From Plectrocnemia conspersa (Eukaryota; Arthropoda; Insecta; Trichoptera; Polycentropodidae), in the NCBI GenBank assembly GCA_009617715.1, contig VTFK01000055.1, positions 248,001 to 312,000 on the forward strand: a stretch of DNA of 64,000 nt, in the 5' to 3' direction. Below, piece by piece: positions 11,451-22,559 of the stretch. How positions within the stretch are numbered: position 1 is the first letter of the stretch; the number at the start of each line of letters is the position of its first letter. Both the position numbers and the translations under genes were made by a program. A model generated the notes under the pieces. That model did no database searches. It was not told the origin of the DNA and was given only the letters and a program-made list of their open reading frames with translations.

Positions 11451-11835
11451 TAATCATTCAAACAAATCATATTTATCGATCAGACGATGTCAAACTTTTT
11501 CGCCAATAAACAAAAATGAATTACTTCATTAATAATACAGGACTGTGACTATTCGTAGAAAAAAAAAATCCTTAGTATTTATTTATAATGATATTGTATG
11601 TACTAAACTTGTTATTATTCTTTCTTTTTATCTTTTTTTCTTTTTAAGGGGTTTGGAAAATATAAATATGTACATAATAATGAAAATTAAATTGACGTTT
11701 TTTTTAATAATAATATACTTTGACCAGCACTCTTATATCATAAGTCCGTAGTAATATATGTATGCAAGGATAGCTATCATATTTTAATAACGAATAAACT
11801 GTGGAGCATTATGCGAGATAGTAAAAATAAGTCTT

Positions 11836-12215
11836 AGAACTTTCACTATGTTAGGTTTGGGTTTGAACAAAAAATGGACGTTTCGCAACTGTCAAATAGA
11901 GTTTCATAGACATTTTAGAGCGGCATATAATGTTACTGGTGCCTATCAGATAAATTATATTTTTGCTAGTAGAAAATATATTTGGACTTCACTAGTGAAA
12001 ATATACACTTCACTGAAAAATACGCATGTGAATAAATAATGATAAGTTTCTAAATGTATATATTACTACGTATGGAAGACTTGTAATCATAAAATTTTAC
12101 TAGCACCTGTCAGATAAATTATATTTTTACTGATAAAAAATATATATATATCTACAGGTGAAAATGTATTTCGATATAATTTCACTGAAAAAACATATTT
12201 AAAAATATATTTTCG
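11836..12215 (+). repeat. Dispersed repeat, inverted partner at 34,000
   Basis: The block containing GGTTTGGGTTTGAACA, ATGGACGTTTCG and TTTCATAGACATTTTAGAGC matches the reverse complement of about 34,000-34,275. Inside, a roughly 170-bp part is itself doubled (CTGTCAGATAAATTATATTT and GTGAAAATAT blocks recur at about 11,945 and 12,105). Mobile-element class is unknown. The 63-codon frame at 11,848 is inside this repeat and is not considered a gene. Confidence 0.6.
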
Positions 12216-13245
12216 GAAGAGATTTTTTCAGATTTTTTTGAGAGATAGCCCAAGAATTTTCGGTTTAGAATCAAAGACCTCATTTCAGATTTTTTAAGGG
12301 AGGGGAGGGGGAAATTAGCCAGTCAGTAGTATTTTTTTTTTTAATATTTCGTATTCATTAAGATTCATAGTATTTCTTGAAATGACATGCATTTTTCTAG
12401 CCAAATTCAAGGGGGGCAATTGGCTGGCAATATCATGCCGTTGAAGCACCTAAAACCCAACATCCACCAAATTACCGTCCGAAATGTAAGAAAAAGTCAT
12501 CGAATATTACATCAAAAGAATCATTCGGCCATTTAATTTATTTGATATTATTTTTTATAACAAATGAAACACATAAAATATTTGAATAATAAAAAAATCA
12601 GTAAAAAAAGATAAATTTAAATTTGTGAGTTTTTTTTAAAATCGCAACTGAAGTTGGATCCTCTTTATATATGATATCCTTCATTATAAACAATGTATTG
12701 CAAAAATATATTGTAGAACTGAAGGACTTATATTTGATTAAAATAAAACATTCAGCGTATATTTAATATAACAATTGATTCGTTAATATCAACTTCACGA
12801 CTCGGAATTTAATGCTCTTATTAAATATTGAGTGGATTTAAAAACAATAATTTATTTATTAAAAAAAATATATACGTAAAGGTAAAAATACAACTTTTAA
12901 GATTAAGAACCATGAATAATAATTTACAAGTCTTGGTTTTGAACGGCCAAAAAAAAGCGACAGATCAAAAAAATATTTTCAAAATCCATCGATGGATGAA
13001 TTTTAGTAAATTAATAATTCCAGGTAAAACGGTTAGGAATTGCTAATTAATTTTTACCATAATATATCCATAGAAGTATCTCTGAAATTTTATCATCAAG
13101 TCATTTAAAATGGCTTCAAAAAATAGAAAATATATCGGGCATGACATACATGCCTTTCGACTTCTAAGGGTTAATACTGTCAATTTACAATTAGTTATAG
13201 TTATGTTTTCGAGTGTTTATGTAAAAGAAAAGAAGGCAATAACCT
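12216..13245. other. AT-rich, no feature recognised
   Basis: Long A/T runs with one short G-rich stretch (about 12,297-12,312). The 72-codon frame at 12,828 is lysine- and asparagine-rich low-complexity sequence, as expected from AT-rich DNA. Confidence 0.4.
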
Positions 13246-13249
13246 TCTA

Positions 13250-13760
13250 TTGACAATTTATTTGAATTAAATTAAGACCATTGTGACCTAACAATTAGCT
13301 CCAATGCGTCACGATGTTCAAAAACAATATTAAATTGTATTATTTCATTACACACAAAAAAATATTAGAAATAATAGATCGATAGAAAAAGATAAAAATA
13401 ATAAAATAAATTATATGAACTGGACCAGCTCCTCGTAGATGACATTAAATATATGAATATGTAATACGAGCTTAGTAAGGAGCCGGATGGCGCTAGCCAT
13501 AGGCGATTCTGCGAGCATCAGAAAAGGACGCGAATATGATTCTCAAAGACGTTCCGGAATCCAAAACTGGAATTCCTCAAGAATAGTTTGATTGGTTGTT
13601 GACAACGCCCTTTAAAATCTGCATCACATCTGCATAAAGAAGAACACAAGAAAACTTTAATTTATAACTGCTGTACGTATGTCATAATAAATTTAATAAA
13701 TATCGCAAAGAGCGAAAGTTCCAGGTTGTACCTTTGAGGAACTCACAAAGGAACAACGTT
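13250..13760 (-). mobile_element. LINE remnant, internally deleted (same family as 20,720)
   Basis: Read on the minus strand, the lower-coordinate end carries the family's 3' stem-loop (13,278-13,320, with CCAATGCGTCACGATG). Next come blocks matching the C-terminal coding part of the LINE at 20,961 (AAACTGGAATTCCTC, AGGAGCCGGATGGC) and then a block from the reverse transcriptase YADD region (about 13,630-13,740). The sequence between these is missing. No frame is open, so it is a dead, rearranged copy. Confidence 0.65.
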
Positions 13761-14780
13761 ATTATTACGATGCGGTCGAAACGGTGGCGGCGAAGCCTTC
13801 TTTATTTATCTAATCGCGTGGGATTCTGTTCAATATAATCCTTATACTATTTTTATATGTATTGCAAAATAATTGTAAATAAAACCATTGTTTCTCTTTA
13901 CCCAACGACTCAAGAAATTCCCAAGAAAAATGTTTTTAATTTAGGCTCTGTTTTCGCAGCGTTATACGTGTAATTGGACTGGGATTCGGAAAGTCGTCCC
14001 GGCTTAATCCCAAATTTCAGATTGCCAGATTTAATGGTTTAGGAACGGAATTCCCACCTGTCCGATTGTCCAGTCATTATTTCGGCGCGGGCGACATCCT
14101 TCCGTTTTCACCTCGGTGTCAAACCGTGTGCCGTATACTCGTACGTCTACGTGCGAATGGGATAAATCCAGGTGCGGAGCTGGATATTGCTTCTCGGGCG
14201 ACGGGGGTTTGGGGTTGAAGGCTTGTGGGGTTACGAGCCAAACGTGGATTTTTCTATTAGGATGCTGTCACAGGATATGGCTGTTGGCAAGATATTGGCT
14301 GATGTATACTGCCGAGGCTTAGTGGCCAACATTGCCCTCCACTAAATTAAACTACAACCTTAGAAACTCACCCTATTGAGGTGTGTGGGTGTTTTTTATT
14401 TATTAACTCACCCCTTCTCAAGCTTATATGCAGTAAAATTCGACGATCGGTGTATAATATTGGTATTAATTCCGTTCCAATGGGCTTGTTACCCTAGAAA
14501 GGCGATACGTCATATTATCTGAGTCATAGAATTTAATTTGAATTTTTGGGCGAAACAGTGATGTAAAATTGGTAATAAATTTGCTATTTAATGATTCAAT
14601 AAATTTTATTAAGGAAATATTTCTCTAAAAATTGTGAAATTTGATACAAATTCAAGTTATTTCCAGTAACATGCGATTTAAATATCTAATATGTATATAC
14701 CGATCATTAACCTTAATACATTAGTGTTTTTAATAATATTTTAATATTCACTATTTGCTTTTATTTGTTTAATATTTATC
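13761..14780. other. Gene-free; GC-elevated 13,960-14,340
   Basis: A GC-elevated stretch with a 68-codon plus frame (14,116-14,322) of unrecognised sequence and no splice context. It is read as candidate non-coding element rather than gene. Confidence 0.3.
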
Positions 14781-14783
14781 ATG

Positions 14784-14926
14784 CGCGTACGATGAGATAC
14801 ATTCCCTTTCGCTCATTCGCATGTTAAGTGACCAGAGTGAGTGAGAAGAAATGGGCGTGCGAAACGCATGTATCGCACGCCCATATCTCACACTCACTCT
14901 CGTCACTTAACACTCACCGTACGCGT
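14784..14926. repeat. Long imperfect palindrome
   Basis: Left arm 14,824-14,862 (starting TTAAGTGAC, ending GGGCGTGCGA) pairs with right arm 14,873-14,910 (TCGCACGCCC to GTCACTTAA) around a 10-base loop with few mismatches. Outer segments CGCGTACG and CCGTACGCG extend the symmetry. Related blocks (TCACTCACTCGTCACTTAACAC) occur near 34,400. This could be a fold-back mobile element or a hairpin RNA source. Confidence 0.75.
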
Positions 14927-16185
14927 CTTATGAGCAATGTATTGATAATAGTTTTTTTGTGTCTTACATAAAAAATGTTATTCGAAAACTGTTTCATATA
15001 CATAAATAACTCAATAAATTGACTAGTAGGAAGCAAAATGTTATCATCGCGATAAGGCGAAATAATATATTAATATAACAAACGATTTGCATAAGGCTCT
15101 ATGAATATTAAATTTTTCGACAGTCGAACGAAACGAAAAAAATTAGGCAATTTCCCGGGGCGAGGTGAACGCCACTGAGCGGCCTAATCAATGGCCCTCA
15201 TCTTGAGTCGTAAAATATTAAAATTAATAAAGTTAATTTATTCAAAAGACGTCGGTAATTGAAAGCAGCGAATTTATATTAAGTGTATGTACATAATGTT
15301 TTGAAGCTTTTCTTATTAAGTGTTATCGACATCATTGTAATTATAATTCTCGAGAATTTCTCGGGAAAGAGTGAAAATTTTAGCTTTGCATTTCTCGAGA
15401 AGTTTTCTATTAAATATATGGTTTTAATTTAAATGTAATAATTTAAAAATAAAAAATTAGTTAGAAAGTTCCTTAAAATGTCAATGAAGTTGAAATACTA
15501 AAATTTAAAATATATAGAAGTAATTCATTATTAGTGTATTACAAGAAAAAGTATGAATTTTTTATATTGTAAGTCAAAATGGAATACAATGACTGATTTT
15601 TCAGTATAAAAAAATCTATTTATATGAATTTATATAATATTTTTGTAAATATTGATAATATTTTATCATTGTAGAAGGCGAATTAGTTCAAGTTGCTGAT
15701 ATTACTGGCGAAAAAGTCATTTAATATAACTGGCAAATATTTAAAAATAAATTATTTGCTATTAAAAGCTATTGAATAGTAAATTATAATAACCAAAAAT
15801 CACTTAGGAAATTATCAAAACCTGTTTTAATAGTTTAAAAAATCAAAAAAAAATTGTCAAAGACATACAAAAGCATTAAAATAATATTGTCTCATCTATA
15901 TAAACTAAGTGTAGTAAGTGAAACCTAAGTCAACGTAATTTTAAACTTTCTAATCTCACTTAAATGGACAATTTAAAGTAAGATGCAATATAAATGTATC
16001 AGTTACTAGATATAAATGTGATACATTTATTTAAATATATGGAAGCATAAATAACGATAGATTTTTTTATAATATGATTGTTGTAAAATTATTTGCAACA
16101 CCATAAGGAGTCTGTCCATAGTACATGGCATTGACACTCTGAACAACTGGTCATCATATCATCGCAGACCTGTATATAAAATACG
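14927..16185. other. Mostly AT-rich, no gene
   Basis: A GC-elevated patch lies at about 15,115-15,265, and a CTCGAGAA/TTCTCGAG partial inverted repeat at about 15,348-15,402. The remainder is low-complexity AT-rich DNA. Confidence 0.35.
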
Positions 16186-16187
16186 TC

Positions 16188-16691
16188 CTATACGTTATAC
16201 ACGCGTCCACGGTAGCGTCGAGAGGTTCGCTGTTTGTTTGGGATAAACATTATAATTAATTGTTCCTTGATGGTGTTTGTTGGAGGGTTGCTAATTGACG
16301 ACGTCCAATTATAACAGGAAAGTGCCCCCACACCACCCTTATCTTTAAGTTTCGTCATGGCTTGCGTCATCGCCGACAGTATCGAATTCGCCCAAAGACG
16401 TAATCGGTTCTTAATTGAAAATATTTCGTTTCGAGAGACATTCTGGTGTGTCCGGCTATTTTTTGGTGGGAGCTGAAAGCTTTTTAATAGGTGAACTTTG
16501 CTGAAAGGGCGCCCCCGTCCCTTCCCTTTCTTACCTAACAATTTTCTTTCACGAAAATGCTTTGCAGCCTGGTGCAGTGCTCTAATGGAAAAATTACCGA
16601 AGTGAAAATTTCTCATTAGAGGGACGATTGTTGCTGACCAATTCTCAGTGGACTCCAATCTTTGCACGAAAAAATATATTTTAATGTGCAT
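16188..16691 (-). other. Unidentified 167-codon open frame (coding doubtful)
   Basis: This is one of the longest open frames outside recognised genes, in a GC-elevated block. The translation has a basic stretch (GKKGKGRGRP) but no domain, signal peptide or membrane segment that I recognise. No promoter, donor or paralogue is seen. In an AT-rich genome, GC-elevated conserved non-coding DNA often opens frames like this. It could be a lineage-specific gene or an exon, but a regulatory element is at least as likely. Confidence 0.2.
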
Positions 16692-16822
16692 TCAAATTGT
16701 TTAATGTATGATAAACTCCAAAAAATTAGTTCGCCTAAATACAATTAAGACCATAACACTTGAGTTTGATAGCTGTAACTTAAAAATGTATAATCAAAAA
16801 AATTATTTACTTTAAAAAAGTA

Positions 16823-17935
16823 AAATATAAATTAAATTTGATTTAAAATAAAAACACCCATAAAATAATTTTAATTATATCGTCTACAACAACCTATTTT
16901 TATTTGATAACCGAAAAAAATAACAATGCATTTTTTCCAATAAAAAAGTTTTTTTTAAAAAAACGTTTAGCGCATTTTTTTAAAATACGTTTTTTAATTA
17001 AATATAATTTTTAATGCTTATTTATTGCTAATATTTAACACTAATGTCAAATTAAGCATATTCCACAGACTATTTCGGTAAAAATATGTTAAAAGAATTT
17101 CGTATATGCAATACCTGCTTTTGTTTTCACTTCGCCAGCCATGCCTATCATAAAAAAATAGCGCAGTGATTTCTTTATTACATAACAGAATTACTGAGAA
17201 CTGCAAAATACCGTTAGATTTGTCTGAAATAAAGTGTGGGGACCACACATTTAGGCACATTTAGAAGGGCGATTGTCCCATTGTTAATGACCGTGACCAA
17301 TCAATCACCACAATGTAAACCCTTTCCTTATAATTCGAAAGTCTGAAGCTAAGCAAAAAACTGGCTTTCAAAATAGTCATTCGATTTCTTGAATTCTAAG
17401 AAGCCACTGCAGCGATTGGTTAGGAGATCAATGCACAATCGTGATTGGCTAGCTAGCGTGCATCCCCCTAAAGAATATAAGCCTGGACTCCGATGAGGAG
17501 GCAGACGGGGCTGACGGTCCGAGATACGAGACGGCTGAAGCACGAGACAAGAGACGTCACCAGCAGTGCAAGTGACGCAGACGACCAGAGAGCCAAGATC
17601 TACCAGCAGCCATCCGGAGGAACCAGCCACGCACCCTCACCGACAGCCCCCTAAAAAAGCAAATGACACGTCGCGCTTATACAAAAAAAATATCAAACAT
17701 GTTTTAATTTATTCTGAAATATCGGGCGGTGGGATTTTTTCCATGTTCCCATATTTCGGACATTTTAGACTAAAAGGGATAATATTATTCTATTTTTATA
17801 TCCTAGCCCAACAAAACACTATTTTATTTTACGCTACTCCTTTAAAACAATATGGGCATCGTCGTTTTCGTAGTTCTAAACCATGAAGATATCGTTTTTA
17901 ACAAATAAGATATACGGATTTAAAATTTTTTTTTT
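16823..17935 (+). repeat. REP-A dispersed repeat, copy 2 (interrupted by an LTR)
   Basis: The left part is 16,823-17,234 and the right part 17,656-17,935, carrying the same landmarks as the other REP-A copies (TATATCGTCTA, CGCCAGCCATGCCTATCATA, ATATTTCGG). The two parts are separated by an LTR insertion at 17,235-17,655. The uninterrupted copy at 33,294 reads ATAAAGCAAATG across the site, showing the empty target. Confidence 0.75.
17235..17655 (+). mobile_element. LTR copy 1, internally deleted, with 4-bp target duplication
   Basis: The element starts TGTGGGGACCACACAT and ends CCCCCTAAA, flanked by AAAG on both sides (17,231-17,234 and 17,656-17,659). It aligns with the copies at 25,590 and 40,291 through GCAGCGATTGGTT, a TATA-like AATATAAGCC followed by TGGACTCCGATGAGGAG, and a downstream CACCGACA. 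It lacks the poly(A)-signal part present in the other two copies. The open frames at 17,349 and 17,566 fall in this LTR and are not genes. Confidence 0.8.
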
Positions 17936-17939
17936 TTAA

Positions 17940-20715
17940 ATGGTACTACAACTATTTTATTTTGTAATTCCGGTAGTACCGAATGTCAATTTTTCTCCTA
18001 ATACCGATATTAAATCTCTACTCACATATTTACGACCTCAAATATTTGAAACTACTATATTTATTTTCAAAGACTTATCTTTAAAATCAACAAGAAACTA
18101 CGTCGAAGGATAATTCGTAACTGAACTTCAATGTTTCAAGAAGAATTAAACGTGTGATTTTATTAGTAGATAATAAGATATATATTTTAGTAATAATATC
18201 CGGTCCATTATTCGTTACGGAACTCCAGATTGTCGATACAATACAGACGGAGACCGATTATGAGATTTCCATAGGCGGAGAGAGGACGTTGTACAGTTGT
18301 AAGTGACATTGCTGGCAGCCACTTCTCCACTCTCGGAGACGTTTGATTGAGATGCTGATCTGCCATACAAGGTCTATGGGTTGGAGTGCGGCGTCTCGAG
18401 ACCAACAAAGACCATAATAATGGACGAACGGCGGAAAAAATGCGATCAAAAACGGATTCGGAGAACCTAGTGCTCAGACTGCCATTATTGGATCACTATA
18501 ATGCGCCTCTAGCATCGTTAAACTTGTTATTATTCAGACGTTTATAAACGAGAGATGTGACGTCGAGTTTTTGTTCGACTCAATTTATCGGTTTGTAAGA
18601 GAACTAATGTTGTAAAGAGACCATTGATATTGTTTATGAATATAATAAGTCATATTACGATAAATTTTACAGAGCGCTAGTCTAGAATCATAATTAAGTA
18701 AATAATTACATATACAAAATTTTTTTCCCAATTCACACATAATATTATAAAAAATATATTTATTTGTATAGATTATATAAAATATAATACTCAATGATCC
18801 GATTCTAAGAACTTTCCGAACAGTCTTTATCTATCTATATAAGGCCTTACTGATGAAAGAAAAAACATCTAAGGATGACTTTTTTATTACTACTAGTATG
18901 GAAATACTAGTCGATTTTATTTCGCAATTTTTGCCATTATTTTTTTTCTGATCAATGAATTTACCGGCTCTGTCAATTGTTTAATTATCAAAAGATTCTT
19001 TAGCGTTCGGGTATTACAATTCGTATCTGAACATTTAATCATTAGATGCCGAATTAGGACTGATTGCCGCAGGTTCTTTCACATAAATGCATAAAATTAC
19101 TCAGGAGGGCCACATTCCGAGACGTATCGCCATTTAATTGAAAGCCTTTTGCTTGCTCTCAGGGCTAACGACGTGGCTTCACGCACCGGCCGTTAAAACT
19201 TTTTTATGAACAAAAGACCATAGTTGAAACATGACTATTGTGGATAGGCTTGACACCATGCGAACGTCATTTCTGTTTTGGTATCAGCATCAATTCTCTG
19301 CTGAGTACCACCTGCTACAAAAATAGCATTTAATGGATTCGTATCATGATTTTTTTCTATTCCTTACCAAGTATTATTTTTTTGTATTGTAATAAAACAA
19401 TATATAATTTATTGTTTGCCCATCGTAACGCATTGGAATAATTTGTAAAGTCACGATAGTTTTAATTATTTTAAATAAATAATAAATTTTATTGTGTTTT
19501 GCTTTTAATTTTACGCAGAAGCTCCTGAAAATAACCTAATTTCAAAGTTCCTTAAAAATCATATTACCAATTACTAAAATTACTATTTAAGCATTATATA
19601 TTAACTTTTTGTCTGGTTCTATACTAAAACCACACAAAAACTTAATGATTTAATATTTGTAAGCCTAATACGGACCACACACTTTTTTTATCAACCTAAA
19701 AGTTAATTAACCATTGCGAGTAAACTATAAGAAAATCGCAAGATATTATTACACTGGTTATTATTTATAACAATTTAATTCCGCTACCAAGAAACTATCC
19801 TCATGAGCTTTGTCTTTGACAATCTTAAACATTACTATATATTATATTAATTAATTAAATTAAATTATCTAGTTATTTTTGTTAAATTATTTAACTCGTT
19901 TCGACTTTCGAGATTGTTCATAGTTGTTTAATATTATTTGATGTTCGTGCAAAGTCTTTTCCATGTATGCGTTCAAAAACCCAGTCCCAGTCACCTCCGA
20001 ACTGATTTTGATTTTGGACGTCGATTGGACTAGAGAATGCGAAGAGAGAAGCGGTGGCTTCTGCACTTATAGATGGGCTGACCTCCTCTTGGTCAAAGTT
20101 TTTATGAATTTAATGAATCTGTATTGGAAAGCTATTTAAAGTTATAATGTCTTAAAGTCGCAAATACGTATTTATATATATGGCTCCTCGATAAGAAGAT
20201 TTCGTTTCTCCTCCTTTTTTAATGTTGCATTACAAAAAAAAAAAGGAGTTCAATTGAGAAACGCCAATCGGTCAATTACAAAAACTCGAGAGTGTACTTA
20301 AATATGTTATTGTTTGTTTGCTTTCTAATTTAAAGTTTTGAGGGCAGTGATAATTTGAATAACTATACGTGGCAGCATCCTGTTGTGTTATACAATACAA
20401 TAATGCTTGCCAGTTAAATATCCTAAATGTTGTACTTTGCCTATAACACTTAAATACTGATCTGCATCACGTTAAGCCCTTGTTTTGTATCAGCTACCCG
20501 CCGGCGTTTATGACTTATTAACGTAATATTTATGTTCTCACGCCTGTAAAATTTGACTTCAAGATTTTTTTAATTTTAGACCGTTTCAGATAAACATTTA
20601 TTGATTGCACGTAGTGCAAGTAAAGAATTAAATGGCATGCTATTGATGAACCCAACAAACTCTTATTACTATTTTTTAAAAATACTAATAAAAGTTTGTT
20701 AGGAATTGTGTTATT
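17940..20715. other. Gene-free; GC-elevated islands
   Basis: Islands of mixed sequence lie at about 18,190-18,560 and 18,960-19,320, with a smaller one at 19,975-20,100 that shares a GAGAGAAGCGGYGGCTT block with 5,590. The flanks are AT-rich. The paired minus frames at 18,208 and 18,258 overlap in different phases and are not considered genes. Confidence 0.3.
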
Positions 20716-20719
20716 TTAT

Positions 20720-22490
20720 TATTATTTTTTTTTATTTTTTAGATTAAATTAGGACCATCGTGGCCTAACAGGTTACCCCAATGCGCCACGATGGTCGAAA
20801 ACAAATTTTAAATTTATAAAACAAAAAAAAACGTATATATACATAAATAGAACAATACTTAAAAATAATAAACATAACAAAAAAATATAAAATATCAAAA
20901 TTAAAGGATACAAACTGGATCTAGCTAGCATTAAACAGAACAATATGTAATGCCAGCGTATTAAGGAGCCGGATGGCTACAGCCATAGGCGAGTCGGCCT
21001 AACCCTAACGGCAAAAGAGGACGTGATCGTGATTCTCGAAAATGTTCCAGAACCCAAAACTGGAATTCCTCGAGAATAGCTGGATTGTCGACAGCACCTT
21101 TTAGTAATTTGAAAAAATGCTTAGCGACATACAACTTTTTGCGAGAGCTCAGCGAATCGTATCCTAACGCTCCTAAAAGAAAGGCGCTAGGATATATGTA
21201 CGGACAATAACCAAATGTCCTTTTGTAAAGGTATCTTAAATACTTTTTTTTATTTTTTTTCACTTAAATGGAATATTTGGCTATTCGGGGTTTCCAAATT
21301 ATAGATCCCGATTCAAGAATGCTACGAACTAATGTGTCATAGAGGATGCGAATAACTGACGGATCGTCAAAGTGAAAAAAGCCGAGCATTTTGGAAGATT
21401 TATTACAGACGTAGTGTATGTGTAGAGAGAACCTCCATTTGCTCTCGAAAGTGATTCCGAGATCTTTAGTGGAAGTTTATCTAGTCAAAATGTTACCACC
21501 GAGATGGTAGAAATAAGCTGATGGCGAACGGGATCGAGAAAATGACACAATATGGCACTTTCCGACACTAAATGGCAGACGGTTAGTGGAAGCCCATCTC
21601 CACAGAGAGTCTAAATCACTCTGTAGAGAGAAGGAGTCCACAACAGATCGAATGCATTTATATAATTTTAAATCATCTGCGTACAGAAGAAAATTTGAAT
21701 TTTTAATTGCTGTATTTATGTCATTAATAAATAATACAAAAAGCAGAGGTCCCAGATTGGATCCTTGAAGAACCCCCGAAGGGGTAAAATATTTTTTTGA
21801 CAATCGGCCACCATAGGTTACAAACTGTCTACGATTGCTTAAATAACTCGAGAATAACCGAGTTAAATTATCTGAGCAACGGAGGTTCGACAATTTTTTT
21901 AATAATAACCTATGACAAACTTTGTCGAAGGCTTTCTCAAAATCTGTATACACGACGTCTACTTGAATTCCCGCATCGAGATAAGTTGTCACCGTTTTGA
22001 TGAACGACAGAAGGTTAGTAACAGTGGAACGGGCAGGACGAAACCCGTGCTGTTAGTCTAACAAAACTTGCCGAAAGTGATTATAGATATATTTATGAAT
22101 AATTATTTTAAATAATTTAGCAAGAGCTGACAACACTGCGACTGATCTATAATTCTTTATATATAATTTGTCACTCTTGTGCATTTCCATAGATCAGGAA
22201 ATGATGATGTCTTGAGAATCAGATCATAAATACATTTTAGAGGAGCAGCGAGACTGACTTCGCAACCCTTCAAAATAAAATCGGGAATTAAATCAGGTCC
22301 AGAAGAAGTCTTTAATTTATTAAATCCTTATTTAAGATCTGAGTGCTCAGTTTCTTTGATGGTCAGTACTGAAGACCAAGAACATGAAGAAAGAAGCGAC
22401 TGAACAGAAGGCGAAAAATATTCCTCGAAAACAGAACGAAAATATTGCGCTAAACCGTCAGCAATATTTTGTGAACCGTCCAATGCTATG
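20720..22490 (-). mobile_element. 5'-truncated non-LTR retrotransposon (LINE copy A)
   Basis: Read on the minus strand from 22,490 downward, frame-broken translation gives an RT start motif (TSSGPDLIPDFILK) near 22,300. An open 171-codon frame (21,992-21,477) follows with RT palm motifs: DFEKAFDKV (catalytic D), GVLQGSNLGPLLF and YADDLKLY. A C-terminal region (21,263-20,961) ends the coding part. The 3' untranslated end has an 11-bp perfect stem-loop (20,753-20,796). Stops and frameshifts separate the parts, so it is inactive. Order and motifs fit the Jockey/CR1/I group; the clade was not resolved. Confidence 0.85.
20753..20796 (-). repeat. Stem-loop at the LINE 3' end
   Basis: GACCATCGTGG pairs perfectly with CCACGATGGTC across a 22-base loop. 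Versions of the same structure end the LINE copies at 13,278, 46,551 and, on the + strand, 53,113. Such 3' structures are what LINE reverse transcriptases recognise; that role is inferred here. Confidence 0.65.
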
Positions 22491-22538
22491 AAATAATACT
22501 ATGTATTGGAAAAAAACAATACATAGTATTGTTTCATA
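22487..22538. repeat. Perfect hairpin at the LINE 5' truncation point
   Basis: TATGAAA-CAATAC type inverted repeat: AATACTATGTATTG pairs with CAATACATAGTATT across a short A-rich loop, extended by TGAAAT/GTTTCA. It lies exactly where homology to LINE copy A stops. Confidence 0.6.
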
Positions 22539-22559
22539 ACACATTTATACTGGTTAAGA

